This document shows positions 1 to 9,422 of a stretch of DNA of 64,000 bases, piece by piece. Within the stretch, counting starts at the first letter, position 1. Each line of letters opens with the position of its first letter. The stretch is from positions 1 to 64,000 of the forward strand of contig NZ_CANMLT010000007.1 of the NCBI RefSeq assembly GCF_947498805.1, written 5' to 3'. The position numbers were made by a program, and so were the translations under genes. The stretch is from an uncultured Tenacibaculum sp. (GTDB taxonomy: Bacteria; Bacteroidota; Bacteroidia; Flavobacteriales; Flavobacteriaceae). The notes beneath the pieces are model-generated. The model saw nothing but the letters and a program-made list of their open reading frames with translations, was not told where the DNA came from and searched no databases.

Positions 1-3000
1 TGTAGTAGCAACGATGCCAAATACACCATTCTGTAGTGTACAATCAGCAAACTTTACTATTGTACAACCAACGGCAGCTATTTCAGTTACAGGAGCAGTA
101 AATCCACCAGTAAGTTGTACAGGAGTGGCAGATGCAACGATAACTGCAACAGGAGTAGGCGGATGGAGTAGCTATGAGTATCAGTTAGAAAACTTAACAG
201 GTACTGTATTAGTAGCTTATAGCAATAACAATGTGTTTACAGGATTAGCAGCAGGAGACTATAGAATTCGTATTCAAGATCCAGTAGGATGTACAAGTTT
301 TACAGATGTTAATGTGCCAGCTCCAGCGGTTGTAACCTTTGGAACGACTCATAATGATAATAGTTGTGATACAAGTACAGGCGGAAGCATTGAAGTAACT
401 GCAGGTGGAGGAACAGGAACATATACGTATACCTTATCCAATGGAGGAGGAGTTGTATCGTCTCAGACGTTAACAGCTACTACGTACACGTTTACGAATT
501 TAGCAGCAGATGATTATACAGTTAATGTAGTAGATTCAAACGGATGTGGGCCAGGAGCATCAGCACCAATTACCATAGATCCAGCGTTGGATTTCTCATT
601 AACAGAGACAAAGAAGTTAACTTGTTCGGCACCAGCACCGGCGGCAGTAAGTTTAGAGATAACAAACTGGCCAGGATCAGGAACTTATACTTATACAGTT
701 GTAGGAGCAGTTAGTGGAGTATTAGTACCAGGAGGAACAGCTATAGGAGCTAACCCAATTACATTTAACCCAACAGTTGCAGATACATATACAGTAACTG
801 TAACAGATGCAGGAGCAACACCAAATTGTGATGTTGTAAAACAAATAGTAATTCAACCAGCAACTACTCCAGACTTTGATATTACAGCAACTGTTGATAA
901 TATTTGTAATGGAAGTTCAACAGGAGAGGTAACAATAACTGAGACAGACAATGGAATTTCACCATTAACTTATCAGATAGATAATGTTGCAGGAACGTTT
1001 ACAGCAGCACCAACAGGATTAGTATTTAGTAACTTACCTGCCGACGATTATATCGTAACAGGAACAGGAACTAATGGATGTACAAGTACTCGTAACATAA
1101 CAATTAGTGAGAATACACCAGTAGATATTTCAGGAGCAATTACTGTAACACAGTTTAACTGTACAACAGGAAACACTACAAACAATGCGACAGTATCAAT
1201 AAACAATGGAGCAATAGTAGGCGGAACTGGAACTTATACAAGAGTAGTATTTGTATTTACACCAAATGGAGGAGGAGCTACCGTGACTCAAGATAGTTCA
1301 GTGTTTGATTTCACTGTAACCGAAGAGTTAGGAGGATCAGTAGCGATTACAGTTTATGATGATAGAGGATGTACAGATTTAGAAACAGTAACAATCAATC
1401 CATTTGAAGGAATCGATGATTTAACGTTTGGATTAGTAAAAGCAATTGATTGTGGAACAGGAGAAGATATCACTGTTAAGACTACACCAGATATTGCAAA
1501 CATTACTTATGCGATTGTAAGTGGACCAACAGGCTTTACGATTCCAGCTTCACAAACAGTAGCTTTAGGAACAGGATCAGCAACGTTCACAGGATTAATT
1601 ACAGGAACCTATTCAATATCTGCAACGCATCCAGTAACGGGTTGTGTTTATACAGAAGATTATGTAGTAGGAAATGCACCAGAGTTTACTTTAGTAACAG
1701 ATAATTTACAGAGTACATGTTTTGGAACAACAGCTGGAAGTGTAGATGTAAGTTTTGATGCAAGTACACCATACGGAGATGTTTATACTTATCAAGTATT
1801 TGCAGTAGGAAATCCAGCGGCGGTATTAACAGGTGGACCAGTAAATGGAGGAGTAACAACTACAATTGGCGGATTAGGAGCAGGAGATTACTATGTAGTA
1901 GCAACGATGCCAAATACACCATTCTGTAGTGTACAATCAGCAAACTTTACTATTGTACAACCAACGGCAGATTTAACATTAAACACACAGTTAACATTTG
2001 TAAGTTGTAACCCTACAGATTCAGGAGAAGTTGTATTAGTTGCCGCAGGAGGATGGAGTGGATATCAGTTTGAATTAGTAAATAATACAACTGGTTCAAC
2101 TATTCAAAACTTTAATTCAAATGCAACAATTTCTGGATTAACAGCTGGAGATTATACGGCAACAGTAAGGGATGCTGAAGGATGTAGAGAAACAGTTAAC
2201 TTTACATTAGATGCGCCAGTTGCTATTACTGGAAACTTTACAATTACTCCAAATGTATGTAACGGAGAAGTGACAGCAACAATCGAGGCAGTAAATGTTG
2301 TTGGAGGACAAGTACAAGGAGGAGCACCAACTTATACATATATTTTAGTGCATCCAGATGGTACAAGAACAGCAGCACAAACTTCACCGATATTTAACAA
2401 TTTACCTGAAGGAAATGGTTATGAAATTATTGTTGAAGACGGATTCACGTGTCAAGGAGTTATTCGACCAATAGATATTGTAGATCCTACAAAAGTAACA
2501 GCAACTGCACAGATAACAGCAGATATTACATGTAACCTTCCACAAGCAGTTGTTGAAGTTACAGCGGCAGGAGGATCAGGACCATATATGTATAGTATTG
2601 ATGGAACTAATTTTGTGAATTCAAATATCTTTAATGTAGATGCAGGACAACACAGGTTCTATGTTCGTGATATGGCATTATGTATTTCAGATCCATTTAC
2701 AGTTACAGTAGATGCTTATGATGCATTAGTACCAAACTTAAGTGTTATTGAAGGATTTGTAACGTGTAACGGAGATGCTAATGGAGTACTTTCGGCGAGT
2801 GCTACAGGTGGTTTCGGAAACTATGAATACTTATTATTAGATGGAACAAGTACACCAGTAACAGGTACTTGGCAAACATCGAATATGTTTAGTGGTTTAC
2901 CAGTAGGATCATATGGTATTAGAGTTAGAAGTACAAGTAGATTAGGAGAAGTTTGTACAGCAGATACAGGTTTACATGAAATTAGAGAACCAGATCCACT

Positions 3001-4294
3001 TACATTAGCTGAAGCACATACAGACGTTAGTTGTTTCGGAGGAGCTGATGGTACGATCACAATCACTCCAGCAGGAGGTAATGTAGCTGGAGGTTATGAA
3101 TACAACATTAGTACAGAACCTGTAGATAAGTTTGTTAGAAATAATGTATTTGAAAATTTAGCAGCAGGAATTTATACGATAACTGTAAAGGATACTAAAG
3201 GATGTGTTGAAGTAATTCAGGTTGAAATTGAAGAACCAGATGAGTTGCAAATTCAAATAGTTAATACGGTAGAACAAACGTGTATTAATGATCCAGCAGC
3301 ATCTATTACAATTGATGTACAAGGAGGTACACAACCATTCTTTGTAAGTATTAATAATGTTGAATTACCTACACCATATAACCAAAATGTAATTACGTTA
3401 AGTGCGGCAGAAGGTATTCAAGCAGGAAATCCATACTTTATTAGTGTAAGAGATAGTGGAGGAGGATGTCCAAGTGTATCAGTTACGCATACGTTTAGTG
3501 ATCCTATTGATTTAGATTTAGCAGTAGATTTCGAATATTCATGTCCTACAGGAAATATTTTATTAGCATCTGTAGATACGAGATATGAAAATCAAGTTGA
3601 ATATATTTTATTCAATGGAGCTACTGAAATTGAGAGAAATAGAGATGGTCAATTTATTGATGTTCCAGCTGGAACTGGATATACAGTAACAGTAAATCAT
3701 TTAACAAATGGTTGTTCAGATAATTCAAACTCTAACCCAATTGATGTAATAGATTATCAAGCGGTTCAGTTTACGGTAGATGATTCTGTTAAAAACCACT
3801 TAATCATAACTGCAACTGGAGGTAATGGAGATTATCTATTTAGTTATGATGGAAGTGATTTTGAAACAAGTAATATTTCAGAATATCCAAACTTAGGACT
3901 TGCTGGAAGTAATGTGTATGTAATTCAAATTTTACAAACAAAAGATTACAACATCGTAGTAAAAGATACTAGAAATAGTACTGGATGTACCGCAGAGCAA
4001 ACCGTAGAAGGAGTATATGTAACAATTGAAGTTCCAAACTTATTCTCACCTGACGGAGATGGAGATGGAGATTATTGGTATCCAGAAGAGGTTGAAGATT
4101 ATCACGATTTAGAAGTGTTTATTTATGATCGTTATGCACGTCAGATAGCTAAGTTTAGAGGAGTGCAACAAGGATGGGATGGAACTTACCAAGGGCAACC
4201 TTTACCATCTGGAGACTACTGGTATACAATTTATTATAAAGAGTTATCAGGTCAAAGAAGAAAATTAATGGGACACTTTACGCTTTACAGATAG
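1..4294 (+). CDS. SprB-like gliding adhesin with type B T9SS sorting domain, 5'-truncated
   Basis: This is the C-terminal part of a very large cell-surface protein; the frame is already open at base 2, so the real start lies upstream and the ATG at 14 is internal. About 1,330 residues consist of tandem beta-sandwich modules, each opening with a Cys followed by a G.I....GG.Y.Y pattern (for example VSCFGGADGTITITPAGG), which matches the SprB repeat. The last ~90 residues (PNLFSPDGDGDGDYW ... WDGTYQGQPLPSGDYWYTI) are a CHU_C / type B sorting domain that targets cargo to the type IX secretion system. The next gene encodes a SprF-like protein, the usual partner of such cargo. A role as a mobile adhesin in gliding is inferred from family knowledge. 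Confidence 0.9.
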   Translation, partial: VVATMPNTPFCSVQSANFTIVQPTAAISVTGAVNPPVSCTGVADATITATGVGGWSSYEYQLENLTGTVLVAYSNNNVFTGLAAGDYRIRIQDPVGCTSFTDVNVPAPAVVTFGTTHNDNSCDTSTGGSIEVTAGGGTGTYTYTLSNGGGVVSSQTLTATTYTFTNLAADDYTVNVVDSNGCGPGASAPITIDPALDFSLTETKKLTCSAPAPAAVSLEITNWPGSGTYTYTVVGAVSGVLVPGGTAIGANPITFNPTVADTYTVTVTDAGATPNCDVVKQIVIQPATTPDFDITATVDNICNGSSTGEVTITETDNGISPLTYQIDNVAGTFTAAPTGLVFSNLPADDYIVTGTGTNGCTSTRNITISENTPVDISGAITVTQFNCTTGNTTNNATVSINNGAIVGGTGTYTRVVFVFTPNGGGATVTQDSSVFDFTVTEELGGSVAITVYDDRGCTDLETVTINPFEGIDDLTFGLVKAIDCGTGEDITVKTTPDIANITYAIVSGPTGFTIPASQTVALGTGSATFTGLITGTYSISATHPVTGCVYTEDYVVGNAPEFTLVTDNLQSTCFGTTAGSVDVSFDASTPYGDVYTYQVFAVGNPAAVLTGGPVNGGVTTTIGGLGAGDYYVVATMPNTPFCSVQSANFTIVQPTADLTLNTQLTFVSCNPTDSGEVVLVAAGGWSGYQFELVNNTTGSTIQNFNSNATISGLTAGDYTATVRDAEGCRETVNFTLDAPVAITGNFTITPNVCNGEVTATIEAVNVVGGQVQGGAPTYTYILVHPDGTRTAAQTSPIFNNLPEGNGYEIIVEDGFTCQGVIRPIDIVDPTKVTATAQITADITCNLPQAVVEVTAAGGSGPYMYSIDGTNFVNSNIFNVDAGQHRFYVRDMALCISDPFTVTVDAYDALVPNLSVIEGFVTCNGDANGVLSASATGGFGNYEYLLLDGTSTPVTGTWQTSNMFSGLPVGSYGIRVRSTSRLGEVCTADTGLHEIREPDPLTLAEAHTDVSCFGGADGTITITPAGGNVAGGYEYNISTEPVDKFVRNNVFENLAAGIYTITVKDTKGCVEVIQVEIEEPDELQIQIVNTVEQTCINDPAASITIDVQGGTQPFFVSINNVELPTPYNQNVITLSAAEGIQAGNPYFISVRDSGGGCPSVSVTHTFSDPIDLDLAVDFEYSCPTGNILLASVDTRYENQVEYILFNGATEIERNRDGQFIDVPAGTGYTVTVNHLTNGCSDNSNSNPIDVIDYQAVQFTVDDSVKNHLIITATGGNGDYLFSYDGSDFETSNISEYPNLGLAGSNVYVIQILQTKDYNIVVKDTRNSTGCTAEQTVEGVYVTIEVPNLFSPDGDGDGDYWYPEEVEDYHDLEVFIYDRYARQIAKFRGVQQGWDGTYQGQPLPSGDYWYTIYYKELSGQRRKLMGHFTLYR
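1894..1970 (+). repeat. 77-bp perfect copy of the first 77 bases of the window
   Basis: Bases 1-77 and 1894-1970 are identical, in the same frame, with a period of 1,893 bp (631 codons). The left copy begins at the window edge, so the true repeat probably extends further upstream. After base 77 the copies diverge, although the general SprB-repeat pattern continues. This points to a recent long-period internal duplication or gene conversion in the adhesin gene. Confidence 0.9.
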
Positions 4295-4305
4295 AAAGAA
4301 ATAGA

Positions 4306-5259
4306 ATGAAAAAAAGAATAATAGCAATATTAAGTATCATTTTGTGCAGTGTAAATTTACAAGCACAAGACATGAATTTACCGCAATATGTAAGTCACCT
4401 TGCAGACAATCCTTTTTTAATATCTCCAACCTATGCAGGTATTGGATCAGGATTAAAGATTAGACTAAATGGAGTAAGTCAATGGATTGGTGTTAAGAAT
4501 GCACCAGATACACAGTCTTTAACTGTGGAAGCAAGACTAGCAGATAGATTTGGAGGAGGAATCACAATTTTTAATGATAAAAATGGATTCACATCTCAAA
4601 TTGGAGCGAAGTTATCTTTAGCGAGCCACTTAACCTTGAGTGATTTTCACGATAGTTTCTTATCTTTTGCTTTGAGTTATAATTTTCTACAATTTGGACA
4701 AGACACTTCACAAGATAATACCAATAGTGGAAAGGCAAGTAGAAATATCCACCAATCTAATTTTGATGTAGGGATGCTATATCGTTATGAACGTTTTGCC
4801 ATAAGTGTAAATGCTTCTAACATTCTAAATAAGAAGTTGGAAGAAACATTTGGACCAAATGAACCGGATATTTTAAGACGTTTTAGTGTGTTTACTTCTT
4901 ATACTTTTGCTCGAATGAGTAGTAGAGTTGAAATAGAACCTTCTGTATTAGTAGAGTATAGAGAGTTTGATAAACGTTCTAGAACAGACATGAATGTGAA
5001 AGTCAGAAAAGGAATAAATGAAGGATATGTTTGGGCTGGAGTAAGTTACACATTCTTAAACGATCAGTTCTTTGAGCCTAATGCCATAGCTCCATTGTTT
5101 GGATTGAAGAAAGGAAATCTTTACATGTCATATGGATTCAGTATTAATGTAAATAAGACACAAGATTTTAATTATGGTACACATATGGTAACCTTAGGAT
5201 TCGATTATGAAAGAAGGCCAAGTTTAGCACGTTGTACGCAAAAAATGATTATATTTTAA
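4306..5259 (+). CDS. PorP/SprF family type IX secretion membrane protein
   Basis: The protein has 317 residues with a signal peptide ending near LQAQ and then DMNLPQYVSHLADNPFLISPTYAG, the conserved N-terminus of PorP/SprF proteins. The rest is a run of amphipathic strands (repeated S-Y-x-F, A-G-V-S-Y-T-F) expected for an outer-membrane beta-barrel. It starts 11 bp after the adhesin stop and ends at a strong terminator, so the two form the 3' end of one operon. In Flavobacterium johnsoniae SprF is needed for SprB to reach the surface; the same job for the upstream adhesin is inferred here from synteny. Confidence 0.9.
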   Translation: MKKRIIAILSIILCSVNLQAQDMNLPQYVSHLADNPFLISPTYAGIGSGLKIRLNGVSQWIGVKNAPDTQSLTVEARLADRFGGGITIFNDKNGFTSQIGAKLSLASHLTLSDFHDSFLSFALSYNFLQFGQDTSQDNTNSGKASRNIHQSNFDVGMLYRYERFAISVNASNILNKKLEETFGPNEPDILRRFSVFTSYTFARMSSRVEIEPSVLVEYREFDKRSRTDMNVKVRKGINEGYVWAGVSYTFLNDQFFEPNAIAPLFGLKKGNLYMSYGFSINVNKTQDFNYGTHMVTLGFDYERRPSLARCTQKMIIF

Positions 5260-5275
5260 TAATTAAAATAACGAT

Positions 5276-5316
5276 AAAAAGAAAATCCTCAAGTATAACT
5301 TGAGGATTTTCTTTTT
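5276..5316 (+). terminator. Rho-independent terminator after the adhesin/SprF operon
   Basis: An 18-bp perfect inverted repeat (AAAAAGAAAATCCTCAAG and its complement) surrounds a 5-nt loop and runs into a T-rich stretch. The A-rich 5' arm means it could work in both directions. The RluF-like gene begins only 10 bp after it. Confidence 0.85.
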
Positions 5317-5326
5317 CTTTGTACCA

Positions 5327-6166
5327 ATGGAAAAATCAAACGAAAAATCAATAAACCTTAATAAATATATCAGTAGCACAGGGATTTGTTCTCGAAGAGA
5401 TGCTGAAAAATTTATTAAGGAAGGAAGAGTAACAATAAACGGTAAGCCTACACAACTAGGCAATCGCGTATTTGAAGGAGATGTTGTTAAGATTGATGGA
5501 AAACCATTAAAAACAAAACCAAGAACCATATATATAGCGTTAAATAAACCAGTTGGTATTGTTTGTACTACAGATAGTAAGGAAAAAAAGAATATTGTTA
5601 GGTTTATTGGACATCCCCAAAGACTATTTCCTATTGGTAGGTTAGATAAACCTTCAGAAGGACTTATTTTCCTAACAAATGACGGAGATATTGTAAACAA
5701 AATTCTACGAGCAGGAAATAACCACGAAAAGGAATATATCGTCACAGTAGATAAATCTTTTGACGATCGATTTTTGCAAAGAATGAGTAATGGAATACCA
5801 ATTTTAGGGACGGTTACAAAAAAATGTAAAGTTGAACGTATCAATGAAAAAACATTCAAGATAATTTTAGTACAAGGATTAAACAGACAAATTAGAAGAA
5901 TGTGTGAATATTTGGGGTATGAAGTTAAGAAGCTTAAGAGAACTCGAATAATGAACGTGAATTTGGGCAACTTAAAAGTAGGAGAATGGCGAGAATTAAC
6001 ATCGCATGAAATGGATATAATTAATCAATTAGTTTCCTCTTCTTCCAAGACAGAAGAAGCTTCTAAAATAGACCAGAAACCTAAAAGAAACCCTAAGAAT
6101 ACTAATTCAAAGACCAGCAATAAGTCTAGTTTTCAATCAAGATTCGGAAGAAAAAGGAAAAAATAG
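5327..6166 (+). CDS. rluF: 23S rRNA pseudouridine synthase, RluF-like
   Basis: An N-terminal S4 RNA-binding domain (NKYISSTGICSRRDAEKFI) is followed by the RsuA/RluB/E/F catalytic core with GRLDKPSEGLIFLTND, whose Asp is the nucleophile, and RQIRRMCEYLGY. The LDKPSEGL and HEKEYIV segments fit RluF (23S U2604) better than RsuA. The ORF track starts at a TTG (5300) that lies inside the upstream terminator; the ATG at 5327 gives the normal family N-terminus and is preferred. The ~35-residue C-terminal tail is Lys/Arg/Ser/Asn-rich and probably disordered, as in many Bacteroidota homologues. The exact target uridine cannot be settled from sequence alone. Confidence 0.85.
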   Translation: MEKSNEKSINLNKYISSTGICSRRDAEKFIKEGRVTINGKPTQLGNRVFEGDVVKIDGKPLKTKPRTIYIALNKPVGIVCTTDSKEKKNIVRFIGHPQRLFPIGRLDKPSEGLIFLTNDGDIVNKILRAGNNHEKEYIVTVDKSFDDRFLQRMSNGIPILGTVTKKCKVERINEKTFKIILVQGLNRQIRRMCEYLGYEVKKLKRTRIMNVNLGNLKVGEWRELTSHEMDIINQLVSSSSKTEEASKIDQKPKRNPKNTNSKTSNKSSFQSRFGRKRKK

Positions 6167-6206
6167 ATTTAAGAAGCTTTTAAGTTATTCAATTTAACCA
6201 AATACG

Positions 6207-6214
6207 TATCTTTG
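6207..6214 (+). promoter_or_regulatory. Bacteroidota -7 element (TATCTTTG) of tgt
   Basis: TATCTTTG matches the TAnnTTTG consensus and ends 6 bp before the tgt ATG. Transcription would then begin at or just before the start codon, giving a leaderless or nearly leaderless mRNA. I see no clear TTG -33 element. Confidence 0.5.
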
Positions 6215-6220
6215 CCAACT

Positions 6221-7351
6221 ATGCAATTTGAATTAAAAACTACTGACCCTAAAAGTAAAGCCCGTGCTGGTGTTGTAACAACTGATCACGGAACTATAGA
6301 AACTCCAATTTTTATGCCCGTAGGTACGGTTGCTACAGTAAAAGGAGTACATCAATCAGAATTAAAAGATGAAATTAATCCGGATATAATTTTAGGAAAT
6401 ACCTACCATTTATACCTTCGTCCGAAAACTGATATCTTAGAGCAGGCAGGTGGATTGCATAAATTCATGAATTGGGATAGAAGTATCTTAACAGATAGTG
6501 GTGGATATCAAGTGTATTCTTTATCTGGGAGAAGAAAGATCAATGAAGAAGGAGTGAAGTTTAAGAGTCATATTGATGGTTCTACACACTTTTTTACACC
6601 AGAAAACGTAATGGAAATTCAGCGTTCTATTGGAGCAGATATTATTATGGCGTTTGATGAGTGTACACCTTACCCTTGTGACTATGGTTATGCAAAACGA
6701 TCTATGCATATGACACATCGTTGGTTAAAACGTTGTATAAACCATTTAGAAAAAGTACCAGCAAAATATGGCTATAACCAAACTTTGTTCCCTATTGTTC
6801 AGGGAAGTACGTATACGGACTTAAGAAAGCAATCGGCTGAATTTATTGCTTCGGTTGGAGCAGAAGGAAATGCAATTGGAGGACTATCAGTGGGTGAACC
6901 AGCAGAAGAGATGTATGCAATGACAGATGTGGTTTGTAGTATTTTACCTGAAGATAAACCACGTTATTTAATGGGAGTAGGAACACCAATTAATATTTTA
7001 GAGAATATAGCTTTAGGTGTTGATATGTTTGATTGTGTAATGCCTACTAGAAATGCACGTAACGGAATGTTGTTTACCGCTCATGGTAGTATAAATATTA
7101 AAAATAAGAAGTGGGAGAATGATTTTTCTCCAATAGATGAAATGGGAATAACTTATGTTGATACCATGTATTCTAAAGCTTATTTACGTCATTTATTTTC
7201 AGCAAGAGAAATGTTAGGTAAACAAATAGCCTCAATTCATAATTTAGGATTCTATTTATGGTTAGTTCGTGAAGCTCGTAAGCATATCTTAGCTGGAGAT
7301 TTTACGGAATGGAAAGATAGAATGGTAAAACAAATGAACAAACGTTTATAG
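6221..7351 (+). CDS. tgt: tRNA-guanine (queuine) transglycosylase
   Basis: The protein has 376 residues from the ATG at 6221; the track's upstream TTG overlaps the promoter and is rejected. It exchanges G34 of GUN-anticodon tRNAs for a 7-deazaguanine base. Active-site blocks are clear: LTDSGGYQVYSL, GGLSVGEP, and GVDMFDCVMPTRNARNG with the nucleophilic Asp. The region that holds the zinc-binding CxCxxC in E. coli Tgt reads DEMGITYVDTMYSKAYL here, with no Cys, while the downstream IHNLGFY His is kept. The zinc site therefore seems altered or lost, probably a lineage trait. queE and a QueD/PTPS-like gene lie elsewhere in the window. Confidence 0.95.
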   Translation: MQFELKTTDPKSKARAGVVTTDHGTIETPIFMPVGTVATVKGVHQSELKDEINPDIILGNTYHLYLRPKTDILEQAGGLHKFMNWDRSILTDSGGYQVYSLSGRRKINEEGVKFKSHIDGSTHFFTPENVMEIQRSIGADIIMAFDECTPYPCDYGYAKRSMHMTHRWLKRCINHLEKVPAKYGYNQTLFPIVQGSTYTDLRKQSAEFIASVGAEGNAIGGLSVGEPAEEMYAMTDVVCSILPEDKPRYLMGVGTPINILENIALGVDMFDCVMPTRNARNGMLFTAHGSINIKNKKWENDFSPIDEMGITYVDTMYSKAYLRHLFSAREMLGKQIASIHNLGFYLWLVREARKHILAGDFTEWKDRMVKQMNKRL

Positions 7352-7361
7352 TTAAAGCCTT

Positions 7362-8447
7362 TTGAAAAAACTAGATTGGTACATATTAAAACGTTATTTA
7401 ACAACTTTTCTTTTCACATTGTTAATATTAATACCTATTGCGGTAGCGATTGATATTGCAGAAAAAATAGATAAATTTTTAAGACAAGAAACGTTAACGT
7501 TATTTGAGGTTGTCAATGATTACTACATAAATTTTATTATTTATTATGCTAATACCTTTATGCCATTAGCATTATTTATTGCAGTAATACTATTTACCTC
7601 TAAACTAGCCAATAACTCTGAGATTGTAGCTATAAATAGTTCTCAAATTTCTTTTACACGTTTTTTATACCCTTATTTAATTGGAGCATCCATAGTAGCA
7701 AGTGTGGCTTTTATGATGAATCATTATGTGGTACCATCTAGTAGTAAAGTTAGGAAGGGGTTTGAGAAAAAATACTTAAAGAAAAAGAAGTATTCAGATA
7801 AAACAGTTAAGAACTTTAGTTTACAAATAAATGATAGTACGTATGTGTTTATTCAAAATTTTGATTTAGAAAGAAATGCTGGGTATAACTTTTCTACTGA
7901 AACTTATGAAGGAATTAAACTAAAATATAAGTTAACAGCTGATAATATAAAATGGAAAGAAAAAGATAGTTCTTTTGTTTTGTACTCATGGAAAGAAAGA
8001 AAAATTTTCAAAAAAAGAGACAGTATTTTTAGTGGGAATAGTTTAGATACCGCTTTTGCATTTACACCAAAAGATTTTAACTATAAATCAATTGTGCCTC
8101 AAGAAATGGAATCTCCAGAACTAAAGAGATTTATTGAAATATCTCAAAAGAGAGGAGTAAAGAACTTAAATGCTTTTTGGGTAGAATTGTACAAAAGAAC
8201 AAGTTTACCTGTAGCATGTTATATTTTAACATTGATAGCGGTAGTGTTAGCTCATAAAAAGAGAAGAGGAGGAATGGGAGTCAACTTAGCTTTAGGTATA
8301 ACAATAATGTTTATTTACGTTTTCTTCTTAAAAGTGGCAGAAGTTTTAGGAGCGGTAGCAGGAGCTAATTCATTGTTAAACGTTTGGGTTCCTAATATGG
8401 TATTTGGTACCTATGCTATTTATTTATATTTCAATGCAAGGAAATAA
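7362..8447 (+). CDS. LptF/LptG family permease (YjgP/YjgQ)
   Basis: MKKLDWYILKRYLTTFLF is the conserved N-terminus of LPS-export permeases. About three transmembrane helices precede a periplasmic beta-jellyroll-like middle region (~130-275), and three helices follow at the C-terminus, as expected for LptF/LptG. The start is a TTG at 7362; no ATG exists near the conserved N-terminus, so the TTG start appears real. It lies 10 bp after tgt and is probably cotranscribed. With the LptB2 ATPase it would extract LPS from the inner membrane toward the LptC-A-D bridge. Which of F or G it is cannot be decided. Confidence 0.9.
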   Translation: MKKLDWYILKRYLTTFLFTLLILIPIAVAIDIAEKIDKFLRQETLTLFEVVNDYYINFIIYYANTFMPLALFIAVILFTSKLANNSEIVAINSSQISFTRFLYPYLIGASIVASVAFMMNHYVVPSSSKVRKGFEKKYLKKKKYSDKTVKNFSLQINDSTYVFIQNFDLERNAGYNFSTETYEGIKLKYKLTADNIKWKEKDSSFVLYSWKERKIFKKRDSIFSGNSLDTAFAFTPKDFNYKSIVPQEMESPELKRFIEISQKRGVKNLNAFWVELYKRTSLPVACYILTLIAVVLAHKKRRGGMGVNLALGITIMFIYVFFLKVAEVLGAVAGANSLLNVWVPNMVFGTYAIYLYFNARK

Positions 8448-9333
8448 ATTAAAAAATTATCTTCACTTACATCTAATTGTTTTTATTTGGGGGTTTACCG
8501 CAATACTAGGCGCATTAATTTCAATAGATGCAATACCATTGGTATGGTATAGGATGTTACTTGCTGTTGTATTTATAGCATTGTATTTTTTTATCCGAAA
8601 GAAGTCATTCAAAGTAGATAAAAAAGGATTACTCAGATTTGCAATTACAGGAGTAATAATAGCATTACATTGGGTAACTTTTTTCAAGGCTATAAAGGTA
8701 TCTAATGTTTCAGTAGCATTAGTAACAATGAGTACAGGAGCTTTTTTTGCATCGTTGATAGAACCATTTTATTTTAAAAGAAAGATAAAACTTATAGAAA
8801 TAGTATTAGGGCTGTTAGTCATAGGTGGGCTGTATATCATCTTTAATTTCGAAAGCCAATATACTTTAGGAATTATATATGCTTTAATATCTGCGTTTCT
8901 ATCGGCATTATTTGCCGTTTTAAACGGACTCTACATAAAAAAATATGAAGCCGATGTTATCTCTTTTTACCAATTATTATTTGGGGTTGTTGGAGTAACA
9001 ATTTACCTAATAATCATAGGTGGATTCTCAATTGAATTCTTCCAATTACCAACGAATGATTGGCTCTATTTATTTATACTTAGTAGTATATGTACTGCCT
9101 ATGCATTTATAGCTTCGGTTCATGTAATGAAGTACTTAACTCCATATACGGTGATGCTTACCATAAATTTAGAACCGGTTTATGCAATTGTATTAGCACT
9201 CTTTATTTTTGGCGAGAAAGAGCAAATGAATGTAGAGTTTTATTACGGAGCTTTAATAGTTTTATTTGTAGTTCTACTGAATGGAATATTAAAGAATACA
9301 AGTACAATTAAAAAGAAAATAAAAGGCAAATAG
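8434..9333 (+). CDS. EamA/DMT family transporter
   Basis: About 300 residues form ten predicted transmembrane helices in two repeated EamA halves; the first has FIWGFTAILGALI and VWYRMLLAVVFI, the second SAFLSALFAVLNGLYIKK and FGEKE. The track start at 8404 is a TTG inside the preceding gene. I prefer the ATG at 8434 (MQGNKLKNYLHLHLI), which overlaps the permease gene by 14 bp. The substrate is unknown; DMT proteins export metabolites such as amino acids. Confidence 0.85.
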   Translation: MQGNKLKNYLHLHLIVFIWGFTAILGALISIDAIPLVWYRMLLAVVFIALYFFIRKKSFKVDKKGLLRFAITGVIIALHWVTFFKAIKVSNVSVALVTMSTGAFFASLIEPFYFKRKIKLIEIVLGLLVIGGLYIIFNFESQYTLGIIYALISAFLSALFAVLNGLYIKKYEADVISFYQLLFGVVGVTIYLIIIGGFSIEFFQLPTNDWLYLFILSSICTAYAFIASVHVMKYLTPYTVMLTINLEPVYAIVLALFIFGEKEQMNVEFYYGALIVLFVVLLNGILKNTSTIKKKIKGK

Positions 9334-9370
9334 AGTGTAAACTAAACGTTAAACTGTATAATTTTTTTAG

Positions 9371-9378
9371 TATGTTTG
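9371..9378 (+). promoter_or_regulatory. -7 element (TATGTTTG) upstream of accA
   Basis: TATGTTTG matches TAnnTTTG and lies ~45 bp upstream of the accA ATG, leaving a short 5' leader. No confident -33 TTG is visible. Confidence 0.45.
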
Positions 9379-9422
9379 CCTTTACAAACGACTAACTATT
9401 TTAAGAAATCAAACAAAACACA

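Noticed and set aside
5263-5970. Minus-strand ORF of 235 residues opposite the RluF-like gene
   Set aside because: Shadow of a well-supported gene; Ser/Leu/Phe-rich composition typical of antisense frames.
6521-6718. Minus-strand ORF of 65 residues inside tgt
   Set aside because: Antisense of conserved Tgt active-site sequence.
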